DNA of 64,000 nucleotides from Streptomyces neyagawaensis (GTDB lineage Bacteria; Actinomycetota; Actinomycetes; Streptomycetales; Streptomycetaceae): positions 62,001 to 126,000 of the forward strand of contig NZ_JAMGBG010000076.1 of assembly GCF_023516595.1 (NCBI RefSeq), written 5' to 3'. This document shows positions 55,216-62,850 of the stretch, piece by piece; position 1 is the first letter of the stretch, and each line of letters starts with the position of its first letter. The notes below the pieces were generated by a model. It was not told the DNA's origin, searched no databases, and saw only the letters and a list, made by a program, of their open reading frames with translations. Both the position numbers and the translations under genes were made by a program.

Positions 55216-57563
55216 GGTCCGCCGTGGTCGGCCAGTGGTACCGGGACCTGGCGATGGGCGTGCGGTTCGCCTTCACCGGGGGCCGTGAGGGATGGGTGCG
55301 CGCCGTGCTCACCGCCTTCGGTGTGGGCCTCGGGGTGGCGCTGCTCCTGCTCACCGCGGCCGTGCCGAACGTGCTGTCCGCGCGGGACGCCCGCGAGGAG
55401 GCCCGGCAGGACCGGGGGATCGGCTACCTCGAGAACAACGCCGAGTCCAAGCCGACCGACAGCACTCTGCTCATCGCCGACACGGACACCGAGTACCGGT
55501 ACCAGGAGATCCGCGGCCGGCTCCTCGAACCCGAGGGCGCCGACGCGCCGCTGCCGCCGGGGGTCGCGAAGTTCCCCGCTCCGGGCGAGATGGTCGTCTC
55601 CCCCGCCCTGTCCGAGCTGCTGGCGTCCGACGCCGGGAAACTGCTGCGCGAGCGGTTGCCGTACAAGACGGTGGGGACCGTCGGCCAGGCCGGGCTCATC
55701 GGCTCGGGCGACCTCACCTACTACGCCGGCGGCGAGCGGCTCGCCGAGCGGCTCGACGGGTCGGTGGTGGCCCGCATCGACCGGTTCGGTTCGACGGATC
55801 AGCCCGAGCAGGAGGTCGACCCGATCCTGCTGCTGCTCACCGTGGTCGTCTTCGTGGTGCTGCTGATGCCGGTCGGCGTCTTCATCGCCACCGCCGTACG
55901 GTTCGGCGGCGAGCGGCGCGACCGCAGACTCGCGGCGCTCCGGCTGGTCGGCTCCGACAGCCGGATGACCCGTCGGATCGCGGCGGGCGAGGCCCTCGCC
56001 GGGTCCGTGCTGGGGCTGCTCTTCGGGACCGGGTTCTTCCTGGTCGGCAGGGAGGTCGCCGGTTCGGTCGAGGTGTTCGGCGTCAGCGTGTTCCCCAGCG
56101 ACCTCAACCCCTCCCCCGGTCTGGCGCTGCTGGTCGCGCTCGCCGTGCCGGCCGCCGCCGTCCTCGTCACGCTGTTCGCGCTGCGCGGCGTCGTCATCGA
56201 ACCCCTGGGTGTGGTCCGCACGGCCAAACCGGCCCGCCGCAGGCTCTGGTGGCGGCTGCTGCCGCCGCTCGGCGGTCTCGCCCTGCTCTACCCGATGCTC
56301 GGCCAGGGCTCGGAGAACGGCGAGTTCAACGAGTACCAGGTGACCGGCGGTGTCGTCCTGCTGCTGTTCGGTATCACGGCGCTGCTGCCCTGGGTCGTCG
56401 AGGCGTTCGTCGCCCGGCTCGGCTCCGGCGCGGTCTCCTGGCAACTCGCCGTCCGCCGACTCCAGTTGAGCAGCGGCTCGGCGGCCCGCATGGTCAACGG
56501 CATCGCGGTGGCGGTGGCCGGCGCGATCGCCCTGCAGATGCTGTTCGCCGGGGTCGAGGGCCGGTTCACGGCGTCGACCGGCAAGGACACCACCCGCGCC
56601 AACCTGGAGCTGGCCCTCCCGAAGGACGGTTCGTTGGTCGCCATCGGGGAGAAACTGAGGGGGGCCAAGGGCGCGGCGGCCACCGCGGCACTGTCCACGA
56701 CGGAGGTGGCCGCCGCGGCCAAGGACCCCGAGCAGTGGCTGGGGGTGACCGTCGGCGACTGTGCCGCGCTGCGCGAGCTCGCGAGGATCCCCTCGTGCCG
56801 CGACGGCGACGTCTTCGTGGCGCCCCACCCGGCCGACCCGGCCTCGACGAACCTCGCCACCGCGGGACGCACCGTGTACTTCGACCCGTCCTTCAGCGGG
56901 GACGAACCGGGCTCCGAGGTCGCCTGGAAGCTGCCGTCCGGGATGAAGAAGGTGACCGTGCGCGCCGACTCCCTGCGGATCGGGGCGTCAGGGCTGATGG
57001 TGACCCCGGCCGCCCTGCCCGCGAAGACCGAGGCGGACTTCACCAGCACCGTGTACGTACGGACGGACCCGGCTGTCCCGGACGCGCTCGACGAGGTGCG
57101 CAACGCGGCCGTGGCGATCGATCCGCTCATCCGGACCTGGGAGTGGGAGTCGACCACGCAGGCGGACCAGTTCACCGACATCCGCACCGGACTGCTGGTC
57201 GGCGCGACCGCCGTACTCGTTCTGATCGGCGCGAGCCTCCTCGTCGTCCAGCTGGAGCAGCTGAGGGAACGCAGGAAGCTGCTGTCCGCGCTGGTCGCGT
57301 TCGGCACCCGCCGCCGCACCCTCGGGCTGTCCGTGCTGTGGCAGACGGCGATCCCGATCACCCTCGGCCTGGTCCTCGCCCTGACGGTCGGTCTGACCCT
57401 GGGCGCCGTCCTGCTGAAGATGACGGACGTCCGCGTGGGGGTCGACTGGGCGAGCGTGCTGTCGATGGCGGGCATCGGCGCGGGTGTCGTCGTCCTGGTC
57501 ACGGCCCTGAGCATGCCGCCGCTGCTGAGGATGATGCGGCCGGAGGGGCTCCGCACGGAGTAA
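55212..57563 (+). CDS. FtsX-like ABC transporter permease
   Basis: A 783-residue product from ATG 55212 (ATGA overlap). Two FtsX-type halves: an N-terminal helix (GVGLGVALLLLTAAVP), an extracytoplasmic loop, and helix groups around residues 205-235, 255-285 and 295-320, then a second periplasmic domain (about 445-655) and the final helices (GLLVGATAVLVLIGASLLVV ...). Ten or so membrane segments match the large-permease MacB/YknZ-like architecture. Forms the exporter with the upstream ATPase. Confidence 0.93.
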   Translation: MRSAVVGQWYRDLAMGVRFAFTGGREGWVRAVLTAFGVGLGVALLLLTAAVPNVLSARDAREEARQDRGIGYLENNAESKPTDSTLLIADTDTEYRYQEIRGRLLEPEGADAPLPPGVAKFPAPGEMVVSPALSELLASDAGKLLRERLPYKTVGTVGQAGLIGSGDLTYYAGGERLAERLDGSVVARIDRFGSTDQPEQEVDPILLLLTVVVFVVLLMPVGVFIATAVRFGGERRDRRLAALRLVGSDSRMTRRIAAGEALAGSVLGLLFGTGFFLVGREVAGSVEVFGVSVFPSDLNPSPGLALLVALAVPAAAVLVTLFALRGVVIEPLGVVRTAKPARRRLWWRLLPPLGGLALLYPMLGQGSENGEFNEYQVTGGVVLLLFGITALLPWVVEAFVARLGSGAVSWQLAVRRLQLSSGSAARMVNGIAVAVAGAIALQMLFAGVEGRFTASTGKDTTRANLELALPKDGSLVAIGEKLRGAKGAAATAALSTTEVAAAAKDPEQWLGVTVGDCAALRELARIPSCRDGDVFVAPHPADPASTNLATAGRTVYFDPSFSGDEPGSEVAWKLPSGMKKVTVRADSLRIGASGLMVTPAALPAKTEADFTSTVYVRTDPAVPDALDEVRNAAVAIDPLIRTWEWESTTQADQFTDIRTGLLVGATAVLVLIGASLLVVQLEQLRERRKLLSALVAFGTRRRTLGLSVLWQTAIPITLGLVLALTVGLTLGAVLLKMTDVRVGVDWASVLSMAGIGAGVVVLVTALSMPPLLRMMRPEGLRTE

Positions 57564-57594
57564 CAGAGCAGTCGGGGCCCTTCGCGGGCCGCGG

Positions 57595-58554
57595 CTACAG
57601 CACCCGGACCGGCAACGGCCGCAGCGCTTCCCTGAGCGCTGCGGCCAGTTCCTCGTACTCGGCCCCCCGCGCCGCCCCCGTCCGCATGGCGAGGGCGACG
57701 CGGCGGCTCGGGGCCGGGTGCGCGAAGCGTCCCGTCAGCAGCTGGGGGTTACGGCTGGTCTCCACCGTCACGGCGGTGCGCGGCAGCAGGGTCACCCCGA
57801 GCCCGCCGGCGACGAGCTGGACGAGGGTGGAGAGACCGGCCGCGGTCGTGGTGACGGGGACGTCGTCGCGGCCGGCCTCCCGGCAGATGTCCAGGGCCTG
57901 GTCGCGCAGGCAGTGCCCCTCGTCGAGCAGCAGCAGACGGAGCGCGCGCAGCGCCTCGCGGGGGATGCCCTCCTGTCCGCCCAGTTCATGGCCGAGCGGG
58001 GTGACGAGCACGAAGTCCTCGTCGAACAGGGGCAGTTCCATGACTCCCGGGACGCCCAGTGGCACGGCGAGGAGCAGCAGGTCGAGACGGCCGGTGGTGA
58101 GGCCGTCGAGCAGGTTCGCGGTCTGCTCCTCGTGGACCTGGAGGTCGAGGTCCGGGTAGCGCTCGTGGACGAGGTTGAGGACCGTCGGCAGCAGATACGG
58201 CGCCACCGTGGGGATCACGCCGAGGCGCAGCGCCCCGGTGAAGGGCGCCCGTACCGCCTCGGCCTCCTCCATCAGCGCCGCCACCTCCGCCAGCACCGCC
58301 CGCGCCCGTACGGCCAGTCGCTCACCGGCGGGCGAGAGCAGCACCTTGCGGGTGGTCCGCTCGACCAGGGTCACGCCCAGCGTCTCCTCCAGCGCGGAGA
58401 CGGCGCCGGACAGGGCCGGCTGGCTCATCCCTATCGCGGTCGCGGCGTCCCGGAAGTGCAGATGCTCGGCGACGGCCGCGAAGGCCCGCAACTGGGAGAG
58501 GCTGGGCCGGCGACGGACGGCACCGTTCACGGGAGGCCGCACCGATGACCCCAC
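57595..58554 (-). CDS. oxyR: Hydrogen-peroxide sensor OxyR
   Basis: A 319-residue product (GTG 58554; GTG 58542 or 58530 possible). LysR helix-turn-helix FRDAATAIGMSQPALSGAVS and an effector domain with the redox pair C215 and C224 in DEGHCLRDQALDIC, the exact OxyR context. Oxidation to a disulfide activates transcription. It is divergent from ahpCD, its classical target, and probably autoregulates through the shared 151-bp gap. Confidence 0.96.
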   Translation of the reverse strand: MGSSVRPPVNGAVRRRPSLSQLRAFAAVAEHLHFRDAATAIGMSQPALSGAVSALEETLGVTLVERTTRKVLLSPAGERLAVRARAVLAEVAALMEEAEAVRAPFTGALRLGVIPTVAPYLLPTVLNLVHERYPDLDLQVHEEQTANLLDGLTTGRLDLLLLAVPLGVPGVMELPLFDEDFVLVTPLGHELGGQEGIPREALRALRLLLLDEGHCLRDQALDICREAGRDDVPVTTTAAGLSTLVQLVAGGLGVTLLPRTAVTVETSRNPQLLTGRFAHPAPSRRVALAMRTGAARGAEYEELAAALREALRPLPVRVL

Positions 58555-58705
58555 CTTTCACTGAAAGTCACTGATAACTACATTCGATCAACCCGACCGA
58601 GTGTAGCTATTTCATTGATCAATGCACCCTGTGCCACCATCGTGATCGTCCAACCCGTCGGAAACCCCTGGTCCAAGGGGTGTTTTCGCGTTGCAAGGAG
58701 AGCCT
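58555..58705. promoter_or_regulatory. oxyR-ahpC divergent control region
   Basis: Distinctly AT-rich. It contains the perfect 12-bp palindrome CATTGATCAATG (58613-58624) and a second GATCAA at 58586 with related flanks, consistent with an extended OxyR site. TAGCTA (58604) could be part of the ahpC -10 region. Confidence 0.6.
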
Positions 58706-59260
58706 GTGCTCACTGTCGGTGACAAGTTCCCCGAGTTCGATCTGATGGCCTGCGTCTCGCTGGAGAAGGGCAAGGAGTTCGAGCGGATCAACCACAAGAC
58801 CTACGAGGGTCAGTGGAAGATCGTGTTCGCGTGGCCCAAGGACTTCACCTTCGTGTGTCCCACCGAGATCGCCGCGTTCGGCAAGCTGAACGACGAGTTC
58901 GCCGACCGTGACGCCCAGGTCCTCGGTTTCTCCGGTGACTCCGAGTTCGTCCACCACGCCTGGCGCAAGGACCACGACGACCTGCGCGACCTGCCGTTCC
59001 CGATGATGGCCGACTCCCGGCACGAGCTGATGCGGGACCTCGGCATCGAGGACGAGGAGGGCTTCGCCAAGCGCGCGGTGTTCATCGTGGACCAGAACAA
59101 CGAGATCCAGTTCGCCATGGTGACCGCGGGGTCGGTGGGCCGTAACCCCAAGGAGGTCCTGCGGGTCCTGGACGCCCTGCAGACCGACGAGCTCTGCCCG
59201 TGCAACTGGAGCAAGGGCGACGAGACACTGGACCCCGTCAAGCTGCTGGCCGGGGAGTGA
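58706..59260 (+). CDS. ahpC: Alkyl hydroperoxide reductase, peroxiredoxin subunit
   Basis: A 184-residue product from GTG 58706, chosen because AAGGAG lies 5 nt upstream. Typical 2-Cys peroxiredoxin: peroxidatic C51 in FTFVCPTE and resolving C164/C166 in ELCPCNW. Reduces peroxides in the cytoplasm. In actinobacteria the partner is AhpD, encoded 8 bp downstream, rather than AhpF. Confidence 0.97.
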   Translation: MLTVGDKFPEFDLMACVSLEKGKEFERINHKTYEGQWKIVFAWPKDFTFVCPTEIAAFGKLNDEFADRDAQVLGFSGDSEFVHHAWRKDHDDLRDLPFPMMADSRHELMRDLGIEDEEGFAKRAVFIVDQNNEIQFAMVTAGSVGRNPKEVLRVLDALQTDELCPCNWSKGDETLDPVKLLAGE

Positions 59261-59268
59261 GGCTGCCA

Positions 59269-59801
59269 TGTCCCTCGACGCTCTGAAGTCCGCGATACCG
59301 GACTACGCCAAGGACCTCCGCCTCAACCTGGGGTCCGTGATCGGCAACTCCGAGCTGCCCGCGCAGCAGCTGTGGGGCACCGTGCTCGCCACGGCGATCG
59401 CCTCGCGGTCGGCCGTGGTGCTGCGGGAGCTCGCGCCGGAGGCCAGGGCGAACCTGTCGCCCGAGGCCTACACGGCGGCGAAGTCCGCGGCGGCGGTGAT
59501 GGCGATGAACAACGTCTTCTACCGGACGCGGCATCTGCTCTCGGACCACGAGTACGGCAATCTGCGGGCCGGACTGCGGATGAACGTGCTCGGCAACCCC
59601 GGCGTCGACAAGGTCGACTTCGAGCTGTGGTCGTTCGCGGTGTCCGCGATCAACGGCTGCGGGCTGTGCCTCGACTCGCACGAGCAGGTCCTGCGGAAGG
59701 CCGGGGTCGACCGGGAGACCGTGCAGGAGGCGTTCAAGATCGCGTCGGTGATCCAGGCGGTGGGGGTCACGCTTGAGGCGGAAGCGGTTCTCTCCGAGTA
59801 G
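59269..59801 (+). CDS. ahpD: Alkyl hydroperoxide reductase AhpD
   Basis: A 177-residue product from ATG 59269. Carboxymuconolactone-decarboxylase fold with the AhpD active site C131-G-L-C134 and H138 (INGCGLCLDSHE). Recycles oxidised AhpC using lipoyl-protein electrons. Operonic with ahpC, and expression is presumably OxyR-driven. Confidence 0.97.
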
Positions 59802-59867
59802 GGCGCCGGCCGCCCTGTGGGTGGGAGGTGCGGGTGCGTCGGCGACCTCGGGTAGGTCGTGACTGGT

Positions 59868-59888
59868 CGCACAGTTCCCCGCGCCCCT
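59868..59888 (+). repeat. Copy of the 21-bp dispersed repeat (one mismatch)
   Basis: CGCACAGTTCCCCGCGCCCCT; the fourth base differs from the other copies. It lies 67 bp after ahpD and immediately before a hairpin. Confidence 0.8.
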
Positions 59889-59891
59889 GAA

Positions 59892-59925
59892 GGTGGCCTG
59901 CGGCCCCTTCAGGGCGCAGGCCACC
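59892..59925 (+). terminator. Hairpin after ahpCD
   Basis: GGTGGCCTGCG (59892-59902) pairs with CGCAGGCCACC (59915-59925). An alternative CTGAAGG/CCTTCAG pairing overlaps it. Probable terminator of the ahpCD operon. Confidence 0.75.
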
Positions 59926-59997
59926 CGACGCACCGGGGCGCGGACCCGCTGAAAAGCGCTCGCGTCCGGGCGCTCCCCCTTGGAAAAATCCCTGCCC

Positions 59998-60786
59998 ATG
60001 ACCGGTCTCCCTTCCCCCACCTCCCCCACCTTCGAAGAGCTCGTCGCCGAAGGCGACGCCGTGCCCACCGCGGGGTGGGACTTCTCGTGGTTCGAGGGGC
60101 GGGCCACCGAGGCCCGGCCCTCGTGGGGGTACGCACGGGGGATGGCGGAGCGGCTGGGGCGGGCGTCGGCCGCGCTGGACATCCAGACCGGGGGCGGCGA
60201 GGTGCTGGACTCCGCCCCGCGGCTGCCCCGGCTGACCGTCGCCACCGAAGGGTGGCCGCCGAACGTCGCCAAGGCCACCGCCCTGCTGCATCCGCGCGGG
60301 GCGGTGGTCGTCGCCAGCCCGGAGGACGCGCCGCTGCCCTTCGCGGACGGGGCCTTCGACCTGGTCACCAGCCGTCACCCGGTCCAGGCGCACTGGACGG
60401 AGATCGCCCGCGTGCTCAGGCCCGGCGGCACCTACTTCGCCCAGCATGTGGGGCCCGCCAGCGTCTTCGAGCTCGTCGAGCACTTCACCGGCCCCCTGCC
60501 GGACGAGGTCCGCTCAGGCCGGGACCCGGAGCGCGAGCGCGCCGACGCCGAGGCGGCGGGGCTGGAGATCGTGGATCTGCGGGCCGAGCGGCTGCGGATG
60601 GAGTTCTACGACATCGCCGCCGTCGTGCACTTCCTGAAGAAGGTCGTCTGGATGGTGCCCGGCTTCACCGTCGACGCGTATCGCCCCCAGCTGCGCTCCC
60701 TGCACGAGCGGATCCGGACCGAGGGGTGTTTCGTCGCCCACAGCGCCCGCCACCTCTTCGAGGCGCGCAAGGCGGCGGACGTCTAG
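59998..60786 (+). CDS. Class I SAM-dependent methyltransferase
   Basis: A 262-residue product from ATG 59998 (TTG 59980 is an alternative). A Rossmann methyltransferase with LDIQTGGGEVLD (motif I), ATEGWPPNVAKA and PLPFADGAFDLVTSRHPV (motif IV), then RPGGTYFAQHVGP. Substrate unknown; similar orphan methyltransferases are common in Streptomyces. Its stop codon (TAG 60784-60786) lies within the left end of the palindromic element that follows. Confidence 0.88.
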   Translation: MTGLPSPTSPTFEELVAEGDAVPTAGWDFSWFEGRATEARPSWGYARGMAERLGRASAALDIQTGGGEVLDSAPRLPRLTVATEGWPPNVAKATALLHPRGAVVVASPEDAPLPFADGAFDLVTSRHPVQAHWTEIARVLRPGGTYFAQHVGPASVFELVEHFTGPLPDEVRSGRDPERERADAEAAGLEIVDLRAERLRMEFYDIAAVVHFLKKVVWMVPGFTVDAYRPQLRSLHERIRTEGCFVAHSARHLFEARKAADV

Positions 60787-60951
60787 GGCGCTTCTGATGG
60801 ATCCCCGCGGGAGAAGGAGCGGCGTCCGGTGCGTGCTCTCGGCGTGCCGCGCGGAAGCCCTCGTACTGGATGTACTTGGGCTTTCGCGCGGTGCGGCGAG
60901 AGGGCGTGCCGGGCGTCGCGACGCCGCGGAGATCCATCAGAAGGGCCCTAG
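60783..60951. repeat. 169-bp palindromic, MITE-like element
   Basis: The outer arms 60783-60810 and 60924-60951 are inverted repeats of 28 bp with a few mismatches (CTAGGGC.CTTCTGATGG type). The inner arms 60836-60860 and 60878-60902 are also inverted (CTCTCG.CG..CCGCGCG.AAGCCC), around a 17-nt loop with TGTACT. The whole unit could fold into one long hairpin. No transposase is inside. Target-site duplication not evident. Confidence 0.7.
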
Positions 60952-61502
60952 CCGGTCCTACGCCCCGGAAGCCGCACCCACGGCCTTCCCTTTCGCCAAC
61001 TTCGTCCGGCGGTAACGGCACTTCGGGGCGCCTGCGTGTGAGCCGTCCGGGTGAGGGGGCGTCCCTCGCCGCCCGGCGGCGACACCTCGGCCTGCCCCCG
61101 TCCCCTCCCGGTGTCCACATCGTTATCGCTCGCGACTTGGCGAGGACGGCTACTCTCGCGTAGGTTCAGACCAAGGTAATTCGCGTGAGCAAAGCTGCGC
61201 GGGGCGGCACCGCGCAGTGGAGGGGGCTGCGCGGTGCCGTGAACCAGCGGCCGCGCCGGGCCGAGACGGCAGCCGTCCGTCAAGCGGGCGTTCCGGGGGC
61301 GCTTCACCCACACGAGCGCGCTCCCCCCTCCCTCCCCGAGAGTCGCACAAGAATGCGCGAACCTCATGAATCCATCAGGATTCCTTCTCTTCTCCTTCGA
61401 ATCAGTCGCGATCCGGCCATGATCACCCCTCGATCACACCCTGAATGAAGGCTTCCGCGCTCACCCTCGCGCTGTCGTCCGACTCCGCAGAGTAGTTGTG
61501 GC
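60952..61502 (+). promoter_or_regulatory. Gap with candidate promoter 61137-61166
   Basis: Between the palindrome and the small-RNA candidate I see no solid gene. TTGGCG (61137-61142), an 18-bp spacer and TAGGTT (61161-61166) make a good vegetative promoter. The following GTG frame 61185-61448 (87 codons) has an AAGG ahead of it but lacks GC-biased codon use, so I do not call it coding. The stretch 61360-61450 is AT-rich. Confidence 0.45.
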
Positions 61503-61595
61503 ACGCCGATGCACGCAGCATCACTCACGAAGGGTTATGGTGGAAACCCCCCCTCGGGCCGGTCCGTCTCCCCCCCACGGACCGGCCCGTTTTTT
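61503..61595 (+). ncRNA. Candidate C-rich-loop small RNA (6C-like) ending in a U-run terminator
   Basis: The 3' end is a 13-bp stem, CGGGCCGGTCCGT (61555-61567) with its perfect complement 61577-61589, enclosing the loop CTCCCCCCC and followed by six T (61590-61595). Just upstream lies another run of seven C (61547-61553) after GGGTTATGGTGGAAA. Two unpaired C-runs, one in the terminator loop, are the defining idea of the actinobacterial 6C RNA. The 5' end is a guess. It could instead be an attenuator in the uppS leader. Confidence 0.55.
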
Positions 61596-61741
61596 CTGCC
61601 CGTCCGCGGACACCTCTCCGCGGCCCGGGCGACGGGCCCCCGAGGGCCCCCACCCCCGAACACCCCTTGGCGGACTTGGCCTCCACCACCGGTAGGCTCT
61701 GGCAGCCAAGGGGACTGCCGCGACACCGGAGGGGCTTTCAC

Positions 61742-62515
61742 GTGAACCTGCGCGACACACTGCGCGGCCTGCTGGTCAAGGTCTACGCACGCAGGGTCGA
61801 AGGGCACCTCGACCACGCCCAGGTGCCCAAGCACATCGGCGTCATCATGGACGGCAACCGGCGCTGGGCGAAGGCCGCGGGTTCCACCACCGCGCAGGGA
61901 CACCGGGCCGGGGCCGACAAGATCGAGGAGTTCCTCGGCTGGTGCACCGAGACGGACGTGAAGGTCGTCACCCTCTGGCTGTTCTCCACCGACAACTTCG
62001 GCCGCCCCCAGGAAGAGCTGGTCCCGCTCTTCGGCATCATCGAGGACGTCGTGCGCTCCCTCGCCGCCGACGGCCGCTGGCGGGTGCACCACGTGGGCAC
62101 CCTCGACCAGCTCCCCGGGCAGCTCCAGACCGCCCTCAAGGAGTCCGAGGAGGCCACCGCGCACGTCGACGGGATACTGGTCAACGTCGCCATCGGGTAC
62201 GGCGGCCGCCAGGAGATCGCCGACGCCGTACGGTCCATGCTCCTCGACGCCCAGGACAAGGGCACCTCGATGGAGGAGCTCGCCGAGAGCGTCGACGTCG
62301 ACATGATCGGCCGCCATCTGTACACCGGGGACCAGCCCGACCCGGATCTGGTGATCCGTACGAGCGGCGAGCAGCGGTTGTCCGGATTCATGCTCTGGCA
62401 GACGGCGCACTCCGAGTACTACTTCTGCGACGTTTTCTGGCCGGCCTTCCGGAAGGTCGACTTCCTGCGCGCGCTGCGTGACTACGCCGTACGACACCGG
62501 CGCTACGGAGGCTGA
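61742..62515 (+). CDS. uppS: Isoprenyl (cis-prenyl) transferase, UppS family
   Basis: A 257-residue product from GTG 61742 with GGAGGGG about 8 nt upstream. Z-prenyltransferase motifs: HIGVIMDGNRRWAK with the catalytic Asp, GHRAGADKIEEFLGWC, TLWLFSTDN, NVAIGYGGRQEI and DLVIRTSGEQRLSGFMLWQ. Extends farnesyl diphosphate with cis isoprene units for cell-wall lipid carriers. Streptomyces usually carry more than one such gene, so this may not be the main undecaprenyl enzyme. Confidence 0.94.
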   Translation: MNLRDTLRGLLVKVYARRVEGHLDHAQVPKHIGVIMDGNRRWAKAAGSTTAQGHRAGADKIEEFLGWCTETDVKVVTLWLFSTDNFGRPQEELVPLFGIIEDVVRSLAADGRWRVHHVGTLDQLPGQLQTALKESEEATAHVDGILVNVAIGYGGRQEIADAVRSMLLDAQDKGTSMEELAESVDVDMIGRHLYTGDQPDPDLVIRTSGEQRLSGFMLWQTAHSEYYFCDVFWPAFRKVDFLRALRDYAVRHRRYGG

Positions 62516-62850
62516 ACCTCCGCATTTCCCCCGCGTTACCGATGAGGTGTCCACCACCCCCTTCGCGGCAGACGTAACGAGGAGTTCACCGGGGCCCCCG
62601 TACGGCGTGGCATGGCGGCGCATGTTCGAGGGCATAAGCCAGTCAGGTCGACACCCGAACCACGGGTGTCGGATCTCAGCGGGCGGCTCGGGGCCGTCCG
62701 CCCGGGAGGCCCTTTGCACCAGCCCGATCGTGCGGTCACAGCACGGACGAAGCAGCGGAGGGCCGGTCACCGGCCCGTGCAACGGCGCCGTCGACCGGCC
62801 CAGTTCCATCCCGTCGCTCCCCGACCTCATCCGAGGGGGTACGTCCTTCC
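62516..62850 (+). other. Gap between uppS and phoH with small hairpins
   Basis: 335 bp without a gene. CGACACCCG (62650-62658) pairs with CGGGTGTCG (62664-62672). GGGCGG/CCGCCC (about 62680-62704) and GGCCGG/CCGGCC (62761-62775) form further dyads. These could be the uppS terminator and phoH leader structure. No riboswitch class was recognised. Confidence 0.5.

Noticed and set aside
61185..61448. 87-codon frame ahead of the small RNA
   Set aside because: Third-position composition is not GC-biased and the product is low complexity; left as uncertain transcription unit rather than a gene.
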